Part shown: in pieces, positions 6,835 to 15,274 of the stretch | How positions within the stretch are numbered: position 1 is the stretch's first letter | Layout of the letters: each line of letters starts with the position of its first letter | From: JAYEKL01 sp034660995 | GTDB taxonomy: Bacteria; Patescibacteriota; Minisyncoccia; JAHIHE01; JAGLIN01 | DNA length: 19,247 nucleotides | NCBI GenBank assembly: GCA_034660995.1 | Contig: JAYEKL010000034.1 | Coordinates: 1-19,247 of the forward strand | Direction: 5' to 3' | Notes under the pieces: generated by a model | Database searches by the model: none | What the model saw: the letters and a program-made list of their open reading frames with translations, nothing else | What the model was told of the DNA's origin: nothing | Position numbers and translations under genes: made by a program

Positions 6835-8088
6835 TTATTTTTTAGTTTTTTCTTTAGTCTTTTCCTTTTTTTCCTTCTTTTCTTTGTCACTCTTATCTTC
6901 TTTATTCTTTTTCTTTACTTTTTTTGTATCTTTGTCTTCTTTCTTATCTTCTTTTTTACTCTTCACCTTCTTAGTCTTTTTCTTTTCTACCGCTTTATCT
7001 TCATCAATTATTGGCTTTAATCCAAGCCTATGTTCAGACGGCTCAATAGAAATAATATCAAATTCGTATGTTTCCCCAACTTTAAGCAACTCAATCCCGC
7101 TTTCTTCTGTTAGCTTTGATATATGCGCAAGACCATGAATGTCTTTATCTAATTGAATAAATGCCCCAAATGGATTTACTTTAGTAACTTCACCCTTAAC
7201 TTTTTGACCTACTTTATATTTTTCGTTTACCTCTTGCCATGGATCCTTTTCTAAGGCTTTAATACTTAATGAAATCCTTGAATCATCAATTCCAATTATT
7301 CTACATTTGACTTTTTGGCCAACATTAAACAATTTTCTTGGGTCATCAATTAATTTCCAAGCTAACTCAGAAATATGCACTAATCCTTCAAGATTGTCAT
7401 TGAATTTAACAAATGCTCCAAAATTCACAATACCGCTGATTTCACCTTCAATAACATTTCCTACTTGTAATTTTGAAACTTTCTGCTTTTCTTCCTCTGT
7501 TTTTGTAGCTTTTTCACTAACAACTAGTTTTCCTTCGTCTTTATCTAATCCAATTATCCGAACTTTAATGTCTTTGCCAACTAATTGCATTAATAAAGAC
7601 AAAATTTTGTTTTTATCGCCATCACCGACTCTTGGATAATTTTCACTAGAAAGCTGAGAAGCTGGTAAAAATCCTATAACATTGTTTATCTTTATCATTA
7701 ATCCGCCCTTATTAGCTTCTAAAACTTTAGTAATAATAATCTCTTTTTCTTCCATCTTCTTTTCTAACTCTTTCCAGACCATTTCAAAACTAGTCTGTTT
7801 TAACGACATCTCCACATAACCATCTTCATTTTCAATATCTGAAACAGTAGCAGCTATTGGATCTCCTTGTTTTAACTCTTTTATTATAGTTAAACCATCG
7901 AATTTTCCATAACCATAAACAGCCCCAGTACCAACTGGACCGAGGTCAATATAGATTACATTACTACCTACTTCAATTATACTACCTTTTACAACATCAC
8001 CAACATTAGGAAATTTTGGAGCTTTTTTATCATTTAATAAAGCATCCATTTCCGAAATTCTACTCGTCTCTTTGACAGAACTTGTCAT
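6835..8088 (-). CDS. rpsA: Ribosomal protein S1 (four S1 domains, lysine-rich tail)
   Basis: S1 binds mRNA at the 30S subunit and helps load structured or SD-poor messages. The 417-residue protein carries four S1 RNA-binding domains at about 28-97, 113-194, 207-277 and 293-359. The third and fourth have the clearest signatures (GxVNFGAFVKF...GLVHISEL and VNPFGAFIQL...GLAHIS). Six domains are usual in E. coli and four in many other phyla. Residues from about 366 on form a tail of roughly 50 residues that is almost all K, E and D. ATG at 8088 is preceded by the only good SD in the window (AAAGGAG, about 10 nt upstream), a strong promoter and a leader hairpin. The gene is divergent from the MBL gene. 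A generic S1-domain protein is the alternative, but context favours rpsA. Confidence 0.9.
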   Translation of the reverse strand: MTSSVKETSRISEMDALLNDKKAPKFPNVGDVVKGSIIEVGSNVIYIDLGPVGTGAVYGYGKFDGLTIIKELKQGDPIAATVSDIENEDGYVEMSLKQTSFEMVWKELEKKMEEKEIIITKVLEANKGGLMIKINNVIGFLPASQLSSENYPRVGDGDKNKILSLLMQLVGKDIKVRIIGLDKDEGKLVVSEKATKTEEEKQKVSKLQVGNVIEGEISGIVNFGAFVKFNDNLEGLVHISELAWKLIDDPRKLFNVGQKVKCRIIGIDDSRISLSIKALEKDPWQEVNEKYKVGQKVKGEVTKVNPFGAFIQLDKDIHGLAHISKLTEESGIELLKVGETYEFDIISIEPSEHRLGLKPIIDEDKAVEKKKTKKVKSKKEDKKEDKDTKKVKKKNKEDKSDKEKKEKKEKTKEKTKK

Positions 8089-8117
8089 TTTTAGTTTTCT
8101 CCTTTCTTTTTTGGATT

Positions 8118-8153
8118 TTTAGTCTCTAAAATACTGTATTTCTAGAGACTAAA
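8118..8153 (-). promoter_or_regulatory. Leader stem-loop of the S1 mRNA
   Basis: On the minus strand, TTTAGTCTCTA pairs perfectly with TAGAGACTAAA (11 bp) around a 14-nt loop. It would stand at the very 5' end of the transcript and upstream of the SD. A role in mRNA stability or S1 autoregulation is inference. Confidence 0.75.
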
Positions 8154-8162
8154 TATAATAAA

Positions 8163-8191
8163 AGTATAATCTATTATTTAAATATTGTCAA
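8163..8191 (-). promoter_or_regulatory. Sigma-70-type promoter of rpsA
   Basis: TTGACA (8191-8186) and TATACT (8168-8163) on the minus strand are separated by exactly 17 bp. The predicted start near 8155 gives a leader of about 65 nt. Confidence 0.9.
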
Positions 8192-8204
8192 AGGGTCCAT
8201 TTCA

Positions 8205-8293
8205 TGCTAACATATTAGCATGTTAACATATTAACAAATACACGAATTTTGTTATTGTTAAAATGTTAGTATGTTAAAATGTTAAAATGCTAA
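8205..8293. repeat. Intergenic microrepeat hairpin (ATGTTAACAT units)
   Basis: TGCTAACATATTAGCATGTT and further iterations on the left are complementary to a series of TTAAAATGTTAGTATG-like units on the right. It fills the divergent gap between rpsA and the MBL gene and runs into the first ATG of the latter. Confidence 0.75.
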
Positions 8294-8295
8294 AT

Positions 8296-8946
8296 ATGAA
8301 TATTACATGGTACGGACACAGTTGTTTTAAATTGCAAAATAAAGATGTTGTCTTAATTGCAGACCCTTTTGACAAGAAAGTAGGACTAAGACCACCTTGC
8401 GGAGCAGCAGATATTGTAACGATTAGCAATAATCATTATGGTCATAATAATTCTGAAGTTATAAAAAATAATCCGTTTATTGTTGATAGCGCAGGAGAAT
8501 ATGAAATTAAAAAAATTACAATAAGAGGAATTAATTCTTGTCGTGACAACAAAAAAGGAGAAGAAAGAGGTTTTAATACTATCTATGTTATTGAGATAGA
8601 AGATTTGAAAATTTGTCATCTTGGAGATTTTGGACAAGAAGGATTTTTTAATGGCCAATTAGAAGAAATAGGTCAAATTGACATTCTTTTTATTCCTGTT
8701 GGCGGAATTTTTACTATAGACTGGAAAGCAACAAGTACAATAATAAGTCAGATAGAACCAAGAATAATTATTCCTATGCACTATAGACTCCCGGGAATGA
8801 ACAAAGAACTATCAAAAATGGATACTGTTGATAATTTTTGTAAAGAGCGTGGTATATCCACAAAAGATGCTGTTGATAAACTTAGCATAAAGAAAAAAGA
8901 TTTACCTCAAGACGAGGCAAAGGTCATTCTTATGAAAACTACATAA
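8296..8946 (+). CDS. MBL-fold protein (UlaG/COG2220-like) with degenerate metal site
   Basis: The 216-residue protein has the fold of metallo-beta-lactamase-type hydrolases: MNITWYGHSCFKL at the start, ADPFDKK, an ADIVTI strand, a GEYEI segment, KICHLGDFG and IIPMHYR near residue 170. The metal motif HxHxDH reads N45-N-H47-Y-G49-H50, so the first His and the Asp are lost. The SxHD-type His is Arg (SCRDNKKGEERG), and the residue after HLGDFG is Gln where His is usual. These changes suggest an inactive or altered enzyme. I prefer ATG 8296 to ATG 8287 because family members begin with this motif and the upstream ATG lies in a microrepeat. The FTP/PepSY-like gene follows after 26 nt, probably co-transcribed. 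Confidence 0.85.
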   Translation: MNITWYGHSCFKLQNKDVVLIADPFDKKVGLRPPCGAADIVTISNNHYGHNNSEVIKNNPFIVDSAGEYEIKKITIRGINSCRDNKKGEERGFNTIYVIEIEDLKICHLGDFGQEGFFNGQLEEIGQIDILFIPVGGIFTIDWKATSTIISQIEPRIIIPMHYRLPGMNKELSKMDTVDNFCKERGISTKDAVDKLSIKKKDLPQDEAKVILMKTT

Positions 8947-8972
8947 GAATATTAAATACTAGATACTAAATC

Positions 8973-9713
8973 ATGATAAATAAATTTAAAGAGCTACAGA
9001 ATAAACCAGAAAAAACTAAAGTCAAAATTGTATGGATTTCAACTGCTTTTTGTATAGTTCTTATTTCCATTGTAGTCTATAGTAATTTGAATTTTAAAAA
9101 AAATACACAATATGATTCTGATAAATCAATATTTTCTTCGTTCCCCGATCTCAAAAATGAATTTAACAATTTAGACAACGCAAACAAGAGATACGAAATT
9201 GCTAGTGATGAAATTGCTAGTGAAATTGAAAAAGAAGGAACAAAAGAAATAGTAAAAAATTATATAGAAAATAACAATTTTCTTGAAAACGGAAATATTT
9301 CTAATCTAAAATTTAAAAATATTGAAAGATTAGAAAATAATTGGATTGTAGAATATGAACAATTTTATAAAGATATTTTAGTATATAAAAGTAGCATATC
9401 CTTTGTTATAGACAACACAGAAAAAAAAGTAATTTCTTCTAATTCTAATTTTGATCAAAATATTAAGATTGAAAACATTGAACCAAAAATTATAGAAGAC
9501 GAGGCTTATGCCTTAATAGTTGTTGATTTAGAAGACGAAGACTTAAAGAAAAAAAATTCAGAAATACTTATTTACAAAGACGAGAGTGGCAGTAAAAGCC
9601 AAATTAAATATTATTTAGCATGGAAAATAAATGTCTTTTCTATTCAGTCTGCCAAAGAATATATTTACTTCATAAATGCCGATAATGGAAAGATCTTACT
9701 CCTCCACTCTTAA
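8973..9713 (+). CDS. Membrane-anchored FTP/PepSY-like protein without a peptidase
   Basis: The 246-residue protein has a short cytoplasmic start, one membrane segment (about 18-36) and an outward domain. Residues about 100-165 (WIVEYEQFYKDILVYKSS then FVIDNTEKKVISSN) resemble the FTP propeptide domain of thermolysin and fungalysin. Residues about 170-246 (IIEDEAYALIVV, YYLAWKINV, EYIYFINADNGKILLL) resemble PepSY. In M4 peptidases these domains sit before the catalytic domain and chaperone or inhibit it. Here no HExxH peptidase follows, in the protein or nearby. The role may be inhibition or binding of a peptidase encoded elsewhere. The domain call rests on sequence patterns alone. It is probably co-transcribed with the MBL gene. 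No SD precedes ATG 8973. Confidence 0.68.
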   Translation: MINKFKELQNKPEKTKVKIVWISTAFCIVLISIVVYSNLNFKKNTQYDSDKSIFSSFPDLKNEFNNLDNANKRYEIASDEIASEIEKEGTKEIVKNYIENNNFLENGNISNLKFKNIERLENNWIVEYEQFYKDILVYKSSISFVIDNTEKKVISSNSNFDQNIKIENIEPKIIEDEAYALIVVDLEDEDLKKKNSEILIYKDESGSKSQIKYYLAWKINVFSIQSAKEYIYFINADNGKILLLHS

Positions 9714-9718
9714 AGCTC

Positions 9719-9747
9719 AACTTTTGTTATTTTGAATAGCAAAAGTT
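9719..9747 (+). terminator. Hairpin after the FTP/PepSY-like gene
   Basis: AACTTTTGTTAT pairs with ATAGCAAAAGTT around TTTGA, six bases after the stop codon. There is no good T-run, so it may act in termination or only protect the mRNA 3' end. Confidence 0.45.
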
Positions 9748-9770
9748 CTCCATAAAGTCAAACAATATAG

Positions 9771-9816
9771 TAAGTATTAAGTATTAAGTATATAGTATTA
9801 AGTATATAGTATTAAG
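9771..9816. repeat. AGTATTAAG/TATATAG microrepeat
   Basis: Tandem TAAGTATT and AGTATATAGTATTA units occur without an intervening gene. The same unit forms the hairpin at 3516-3586. Confidence 0.85.
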
Positions 9817-9827
9817 CACCCCTTGCC

Positions 9828-10081
9828 GTTGGTTTGGTGTCTCCGACCTGAACTGGATATTTCTTAAAACGTAATTTTAAGATTTTATTATTACGAGAAG
9901 AAACACAAGGTTCAAGTCAGAGACATTGAACCAACGATAGTGTTTTTGGTTGGTTTGGTGATGACTAACAATAGGCTCCACAGCCCTATCGGGACTATGG
10001 AGCCAACGGATAATCATAATATTCTTCGACCTTGTGGAGAAGCTTGTTCGCGCATAGTTCTCCATAAAGTCGAACAATATT
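9828..10081. repeat. Composite repeat block, copy 2
   Basis: It contains three nested palindromes. First is a 26-bp imperfect inverted repeat, GTTGGTTTGGTGTCTC...CTGAAC (9828-9853) against GTTCAAGTC...GAACCAAC (9910-9935). Second is the GGCTCC...GGAGCC hairpin (9974-10004). Third is the AATATTCTTCGAC...GTCGAACAATATT palindrome (10018-10081). Most of it matches 1905-2152 in order and orientation, but the left arm of the first palindrome is missing from that copy. Confidence 0.88.
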
Positions 10082-10098
10082 AAAGTACGCTGTATAAA
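10070..10098 (+). promoter_or_regulatory. Possible gyrA promoter
   Basis: TCGAAC (10070-10075) and TATAAA (10093-10098) are 17 bp apart, about 58 bp before the gyrA start. The -35 match is weak. If real, the -35 box lies inside the end of the repeat palindrome. Confidence 0.35.
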
Positions 10099-10156
10099 TT
10101 ATCGTTAAAAGATGAAAAGTTCCAAAAAAATTAAACACCATTAAAATAATTCTATT

Positions 10157-12640
10157 ATGAAAAAAAAGGGTAAGAAAAAAGAAAATAAGAAAGAAGGATG
10201 CGAAATAAATTTTGGGAAGATTGAGAATAAAGCAATAGTTGAAGAAATGCAAGAATGCTATCTTGATTACGCAATGAGCGTTATTGTGTCTCGCGCGCTT
10301 CCAGATGTTCGTGATGGACTTAAGCCGGTTCATCGAAGAATTTTATATGCGATGCATGATCTTGGACTTAGGCCACAGGCAAAATTTAGAAAATCAGCTA
10401 CAGTAGTTGGAGAAGTTCTTGGAAAGTATCATCCACATGGAGATGTAGCAGTTTATGATTCAATGGTTAGAATGGCTCAGGATTTTTCAATGCGCTACCC
10501 GTTAGTTAATGGGCAAGGAAACTTTGGTTCAATGGACGGAGACAGCGCTGCCGCGATGAGATATACCGAAGCAAAACTAAAACCAATTGCAGAAGAACTA
10601 CTTGCTAATATTGAAAAAAATACAGTTGATTTTGTTGACAATTATGATAAAAGTCGCAAGGAACCAGCTGTTCTGCCTGCTAGAATTCCTCAGTTACTAT
10701 TAAACGGAGCAATGGGAATTGCTGTTGGGATGGCAACTAATATACCTCCGCATAATCTTGAAGAAATAATAGAAGCAACTATTTGCCTTATAGACAATCA
10801 AAATGCGACAATAGAAGATTTGTTAAAATTTGTTAAAGGTCCTGACTTCCCAACTGGTGGAATAATTTATGGGCAGAAAGACCTTACAAACGCTTATTCA
10901 ACAGGACGCGGAAGAATAGATGTTCGCGCAAAAGTTGAAATTGTAGAAAATAAAAAAGGGCGTTTTCAAATAATTGTTTCTGAAATGATCTATCAAGTAA
11001 ATAAATCTAGCCTAATTGAAAAAATAGCCGATCTTGTTAAAACAAAAAAGATTGAAGGTATAAAAGATATTCGCGATGAATCTGATAGAGACGGAGTTAG
11101 GGTTGTTATGGACTTAAAAAACGATGCCTATCCAAAGAAAATTTTAAATAGATTATATAAACTTACTGATTTACAAAAAGCATTTCATTTTAATATGCTT
11201 GCTCTCGTTGATGGAATTCAACCAAGAGTTTTGAATTTAAAAATGATTCTTGAATACTACATTACCCATCGTGAGGAAGTTATTAGAAGAAAAACAAAAT
11301 TTGAATTGGATAAAGCGAAGGAAAGAGAACATATCTTAGAAGGATTGGATATTGCTCTTGATAATATTGATACCGTAATCAAAACAATTAAAAAAGCTCC
11401 TACAAAAGAGAAAGCTCATTTAGATTTAATGAAAAAATTTAAATTAAGCGATAGACAGTCAATCGCAATTTTAGAAATGCGTTTGCAAACACTTGCTGGA
11501 CTAGAAAGAAAGAAGATAAAAGATGAATTAGACGAAAAAAGAAAACTTATAAAAAAGTTGCAAGCAATACTTAAGAGCAAGGCAAAAATTATGGGAATTA
11601 TCAAAGAAGATTTAATTGAAATTCAAGAAAAACATGGGAACGGAAGAAGAACAAAGATCATTAAAGGCGCTATCGGAGAATTTTCTCAGGAAGATTTAGT
11701 TCCAAGCGAAGATGTAATAATAACTCTTACTAGAGAAGGTTATATAAAAAGAATGGATATGGAAACATATCACGTTCAACACAGAGGAGGAAAAGGAGTT
11801 ATTGGCGCAACGACAAAAGAAGCAGATGTCGTAGACCATTTATTTGTAACGAACACTCACAGTAATTTATTATTTTTTACAAATTTCGGCAGGGTTTTTC
11901 AAACAAAAGCTTACGAAATCCCAGTTAGCTCAAGAACAGCAAAAGGTCAAGCAATTGTTAATTTCCTCCAACTATCTACTGAAGAAATTATTACAGCAGT
12001 TATTTCTATAGACAAAAAAGACGACACAAAATTTCTTGTAATGACAACGAAAAATGGTATAATAAAGAAAACAGGAATAGAAGAGTTTACAAATGTAAGA
12101 AGATCTGGGCTTATTGCAATTAAATTGAAAAAGGGAGACGAATTAAGATGGGTTAGATCAAGTAACGGAAGCAACAGCGTTATTATAGCCTCTTCTAGCG
12201 GTCAATCAATTAGATTCAAAGAGAAAGATATTAGATCAATGGGCAGAAATGCCTCTGGGGTAAAAGCTGTTAAATTAAAAAAAGAAAGCAAGGTTGTAAG
12301 TATGGATGTTATATATGAATCTAAAAAAGAAAAAAGATATATCTTTACTATTTCTGAAAAAGGATTTGGAAAATTGAGCGACTTAAAATTTTACAAAATT
12401 CAACACAGAGGAGGTAGTGGAATAAAAACAGCAATAATCAATGTTAAAACTGGACCGCTTGTAAACTCAAGAATTATTAATGAGGATAGACTAAGCAAAG
12501 ATTTATTACTCATTTCACGTAAAGGACAAGTAATTAGAACTCCTTTTTCTGATATTGCAAAATCTGGACGCGCTACTCAAGGCGTAAAAGTAATAAGACT
12601 TGATAGTGAAGACAAAGTATCTTCAATTGCGATTGTGTGA
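10157..12640 (+). CDS. gyrA: DNA gyrase subunit A
   Basis: GyrA is the DNA-cutting and rejoining subunit of gyrase, which introduces negative supercoils together with GyrB (not in this window). The 827-residue protein has the breakage-reunion domain, a coiled-coil gate region and a C-terminal six-bladed DNA-wrapping domain. The catalytic tyrosine is Y136 in [10 protein letters not shown]. The quinolone region reads [19 protein letters not shown], with V97 at the position of E. coli Ser83 and D101 at Asp87. The GyrA-box is QHRGGKG, in place of QRRGGKG, and marks gyrase rather than topoisomerase IV; a second blade has QHRGGSG. The first 14 residues are an unusual lysine-rich extension. It ends in TGA, showing the standard stop use. 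ATG 10157 has no SD. A repeat block lies directly upstream. Confidence 0.96.
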   Translation: MKKKGKKKENKKEGCEINFGKIENKAIVEEMQECYLDYAMSVIVSRALPDVRDGLKPVHRRILYAMHDLGLRPQAKFRKSATVVGEVLGKYHPHGDVAVYDSMVRMAQDFSMRYPLVNGQGNFGSMDGDSAAAMRYTEAKLKPIAEELLANIEKNTVDFVDNYDKSRKEPAVLPARIPQLLLNGAMGIAVGMATNIPPHNLEEIIEATICLIDNQNATIEDLLKFVKGPDFPTGGIIYGQKDLTNAYSTGRGRIDVRAKVEIVENKKGRFQIIVSEMIYQVNKSSLIEKIADLVKTKKIEGIKDIRDESDRDGVRVVMDLKNDAYPKKILNRLYKLTDLQKAFHFNMLALVDGIQPRVLNLKMILEYYITHREEVIRRKTKFELDKAKEREHILEGLDIALDNIDTVIKTIKKAPTKEKAHLDLMKKFKLSDRQSIAILEMRLQTLAGLERKKIKDELDEKRKLIKKLQAILKSKAKIMGIIKEDLIEIQEKHGNGRRTKIIKGAIGEFSQEDLVPSEDVIITLTREGYIKRMDMETYHVQHRGGKGVIGATTKEADVVDHLFVTNTHSNLLFFTNFGRVFQTKAYEIPVSSRTAKGQAIVNFLQLSTEEIITAVISIDKKDDTKFLVMTTKNGIIKKTGIEEFTNVRRSGLIAIKLKKGDELRWVRSSNGSNSVIIASSSGQSIRFKEKDIRSMGRNASGVKAVKLKKESKVVSMDVIYESKKEKRYIFTISEKGFGKLSDLKFYKIQHRGGSGIKTAIINVKTGPLVNSRIINEDRLSKDLLLISRKGQVIRTPFSDIAKSGRATQGVKVIRLDSEDKVSSIAIV

Positions 12641-12718
12641 ACATAATTGCTAGTCAAGATTTGTATTCAAAGTAAAATATCTATTTTTAAATTCTTGCTA
12701 TTTTACAAATGTTTTTTA

Positions 12719-12803
12719 TTGTTAAATTGTCAAATTGCTAAATTGCCAGAAGCAAATAAAACGCATGTCGTCAATTTGACAATATTAGCAATTTAACAAT
12801 TTA
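12719..12803. repeat. Intergenic microrepeat hairpin (AAATTGTCAAATTGC units)
   Basis: TTGTTAAATTGTCAAATTGC on the left is complementary to GCAATTTAACAATTTAA and GTCAATTTGACAAT on the right, between gyrA and the methyltransferase. It is AT-rich and lacks a clear terminator tail. Confidence 0.75.
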
Positions 12804-12831
12804 ATTCTTTAATTTTCTAACAAAAAAACAA

Positions 12832-13413
12832 ATGGAGGAAAATAAAAATAATATTGGTTCCATAAGCGAAATTGGTAGTGGAGGACTTATGAACCCAGAT
12901 GATATTATAAAAAAATTTAGAATTACCAAAGGCATGGTTGTTGCTGATTTCGGTTGCGGAGCTGGATATTTTACAATTCCCATAGCAAAACTAATAACAA
13001 ATAGCGGTAAAGTTTATGCCATAGATGTTTTGAATAGCTCTCTGGAATCTGTTTCAAGCAAAGCAAAAATTTATGGACTTTTAAATATAGAAACAATAAG
13101 AGCAAATGTAGAAATAATCAATGGCTCTAAGATTGAAGACAAAACTGTTGACTTGGTTGTGCTAGCAAATATATTATTTCAGTGTAATGATTATAACTCT
13201 GTTATAAGTGAGGCGAAAAGAGTTACAAAAGAGAATGGAAAAATTGTTATCATTGATTGGATTCCAGACAAAGTTCCGCTAGGACCAAAATTTGAGCATT
13301 GTCTTAGTGAGGAAGATGTAAAAAAATTATCCATTAGCAATGGTTTAAGAAGTATGGGTAGTTTTAACGCTGGCAGTAAACATTACGGAATAATTTTTTC
13401 TATAATTAAATAA
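12832..13413 (+). CDS. Class I SAM-dependent methyltransferase
   Basis: The 193-residue protein is a single Rossmann-type methyltransferase domain. Motif I is VVADFGCGAGYFTIPIA (36-52), which binds the methionine end of S-adenosylmethionine. The acidic residue after strand 2 is D65 in VYAIDV. Motif IV-like DLVVLANILF is at 107-116, and GKIVIIDW at 136-143. The arrangement resembles the UbiE/MenG and Methyltransf_11/25 group, but no quinone-pathway gene is near and the acceptor is unknown. The N-terminal residues SEIGSGGLMNPDDIIKKFRI are typical of small stand-alone members. It follows gyrA after 190 bp containing a hairpin, so it may have its own promoter. No SD is seen; a GGAGG lies just inside the start. 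Confidence 0.85.
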   Translation: MEENKNNIGSISEIGSGGLMNPDDIIKKFRITKGMVVADFGCGAGYFTIPIAKLITNSGKVYAIDVLNSSLESVSSKAKIYGLLNIETIRANVEIINGSKIEDKTVDLVVLANILFQCNDYNSVISEAKRVTKENGKIVIIDWIPDKVPLGPKFEHCLSEEDVKKLSISNGLRSMGSFNAGSKHYGIIFSIIK

Positions 13414-13422
13414 ATTATTATT

Positions 13423-13453
13423 TCTTAAATAAAATTTGTACTTCTTTATTTAA
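13423..13453. terminator. Possible terminator hairpin after the methyltransferase
   Basis: CTTAAATAAA pairs perfectly with TTTATTTAAG around an 11-nt loop, about ten bases after the stop. It is AT-only and lacks a T-tail, so this is a weak call. Confidence 0.35.
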
Positions 13454-13454
13454 G

Positions 13455-13589
13455 TAGGGGCTCCGATTATTCCCCTCTTGAGAGGGGCAAGGGGTGTGTA
13501 ACAAGCTTTTTAACACACCCCCAACCCCCTCTCCCTCCCAAGGCGGGCAGGCAAGAGGGGAATTATAATAAGAAAATCAGCAGACCCTA
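13455..13589. repeat. Palindromic MITE-like element A, copy 3
   Basis: The inner palindrome and right end match 2184-2311 closely, including AAGGGGTGTGTAACAAGCTT and AAAATCAGCAGACCCTA. The left end is shortened (TAGGGGCTCCGATTATTCCCC), and about 20 extra bases (CTCCCAAGGCGGGCAGG region) extend the stem on the right side. It sits between the methyltransferase and the second solute-binding protein. Confidence 0.88.
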
Positions 13590-13633
13590 AACAATAAAAA
13601 AGAAGTATAGTAATAAATTTTAAACTTATAAAA

Positions 13634-15010
13634 ATGGCAAAAAAAAGAATAGTCTTATTTATCGCTATAATACTTTTTATTTTTATAGTAATTTGGTTTA
13701 TTATCGGATGTCCACCATTTAAAAAATGTCCCGGCACTAGAAATCTATCAGAACCACCTCCCTCAAAAATTATCCTGAAAGTTGTAGGATTATGGGACAG
13801 TAAAGCTGATTGGAAAGAAATTGCCGATAAATTTAGAGAATACAAAATGAAAGAGGAAAATGGTTATTTGGATGTTATCATAGAGTATCACAGAGTTTCA
13901 GATCAATTTAATTATGAAGATACAGTCAGAGAAATGCAATTTGAAGGAGATGGACCTAATATTTTTATGCTGTTTAACCCATGGGTCTCGAGATATCACG
14001 AAAAACTTTTGCCTATACCAAAAACAATGATGAACTTGCCACAATTTAAAAATACATTTGCAAGAGTTACTATTGATGACCTCACGACTCCCGATGGCAA
14101 TATATATGCTCTTCCTTTCTATATTGATACCCCCGCTCTGTATTATAATGAAGATCGTTTTTTTAACGAAAATTTTCCTAAAGCTCCAGAAACATGGGAT
14201 GAATTCAAAGACTATGTTGAGAAACTCACTATTCTTGATGAGAACGGAAACATCGAAAATGCTGGAGCAGCATTTGGAGGAGGAAGTAATATAAATAGAA
14301 ATCAGGATATTATTATTCTATTAGCAATGCAAAATAATTTTAGAAGAGATAGCACAAAAAACATAGTTTCTTTTAACAACCCTGGAAGTATTGCCGCTAT
14401 AAAGTTTTATACAGATTTTACCGATCCTGCAAATAGATTTTATACATGGAATGAAGACCAAATATATTCTATAGACGCGTTTACGCAAAGAAAGGCAGCA
14501 ATGATGATCAACTACTCGCATCACATGGACAATGTTATAAGTAAAACAGGAGGAACATTAAATTTTAAAGTTGCTCCAATTCCACAACTTGATAAAAACT
14601 ATAAAGTTAATTACGCCAGCTATTGGGTTCCTGTTGTCCCTAAGATAGCTCCGTGTCGATCAGAATCCAGTAAAACTGACTGCTATAGTTTAGCTTGGGA
14701 ATTTTTGAACTTTGCCGCTAAAAAAGAAAATGTTAGACTCTACCTGGATTCAACAAACAGAGTAGCCGCAAATTTACAGCTTGCGCGAGAACAAGCAACT
14801 AATTTTGACGACGCAAGAAGCGTTTTTGCAAGTCAAGTTTTTACCGCAAAAAGTTGGAAACATTCTGATGATAAAACAACCGACAAAGCCTTGGTTGAAA
14901 TGGTAGATTCAATAATTACAGAAGATGAGAGTAAGAAAAAAACTTTAAGAGAAGCAATAAATATTGTTAAAAACAATATTAGAGCGCTAGATGAACAGAT
15001 AGAAGATTAA
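13634..15010 (+). CDS. Extracellular solute-binding lipoprotein
   Basis: The 458-residue protein is a family 1-type solute-binding protein. A hydrophobic segment (about 6-25) ends in the lipobox I-I-G-C26, so it is probably a lipoprotein cut by signal peptidase II and anchored at C26. Shared blocks with the protein at 3587-4993 include VGLWDS (51-56), PFYIDTPALYYNEDRF, LTILDENG, GGSNINRNQDI, YTWNEDQ and YLDSTNRVA (near 370), so the two are paralogs. No permease or ATPase gene is adjacent. The ligand is unknown; the fold suggests sugars or oligosaccharides, but this is family inference only. It stands alone, with element A upstream and a bidirectional terminator downstream. Confidence 0.88.
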   Translation: MAKKRIVLFIAIILFIFIVIWFIIGCPPFKKCPGTRNLSEPPPSKIILKVVGLWDSKADWKEIADKFREYKMKEENGYLDVIIEYHRVSDQFNYEDTVREMQFEGDGPNIFMLFNPWVSRYHEKLLPIPKTMMNLPQFKNTFARVTIDDLTTPDGNIYALPFYIDTPALYYNEDRFFNENFPKAPETWDEFKDYVEKLTILDENGNIENAGAAFGGGSNINRNQDIIILLAMQNNFRRDSTKNIVSFNNPGSIAAIKFYTDFTDPANRFYTWNEDQIYSIDAFTQRKAAMMINYSHHMDNVISKTGGTLNFKVAPIPQLDKNYKVNYASYWVPVVPKIAPCRSESSKTDCYSLAWEFLNFAAKKENVRLYLDSTNRVAANLQLAREQATNFDDARSVFASQVFTAKSWKHSDDKTTDKALVEMVDSIITEDESKKKTLREAINIVKNNIRALDEQIED

Positions 15011-15082
15011 TCCATGAATCACAAATTATGAATAACTAATTATAATTAGGTTTTCAACACGAATGCAAAGAACATCGTAAGA

Positions 15083-15099
15083 ACGAGGCAGTGCCTCGT
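15083..15099. repeat. Short palindrome ACGAGGCAGTGCCTCGT
   Basis: Eight-base-pair arms flank a single central G in the 265-bp gap between the lipoprotein gene and the tRNA. No other feature is seen in that gap apart from the terminator next to the tRNA. Confidence 0.7.
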
Positions 15100-15231
15100 C
15101 TCTACAAGATGCAGATATTAAAATTCCTATGCTTTAAATTGAGTTTCCTGTTCTAAAATTCACCTCCCGCCCATCCAATCAACCCACAAAAACAGAAAGA
15201 CAAATTCTAAAACATAAATTTAAATTCCTAT

Positions 15232-15253
15232 AAAAAAACAAGCTTAAAGCTTG
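15232..15253. terminator. Bidirectional intrinsic terminator
   Basis: CAAGCT (15239-15244) pairs with AGCTTG (15248-15253) around TAA. A run of seven A on the left gives T7 for leftward transcripts from the tRNA. CTTTTTATTTTG on the right serves rightward transcripts from the lipoprotein gene. Confidence 0.8.
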
Positions 15254-15274
15254 CTTTTTATTTTGTTATTTTTG

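Larger units (their letters stand above)
9714..10156. other. Repeat-filled gap upstream of gyrA
   Basis: No gene is seen. The gap holds the hairpin after the upstream gene, a half copy of the AATATT palindrome (9743-9768), a tandem TAAGTATTAAG/TATATAG microrepeat (9771-9816), the composite block (9828-10081) and about 75 bp of AT-rich leader before gyrA. Confidence 0.8.
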
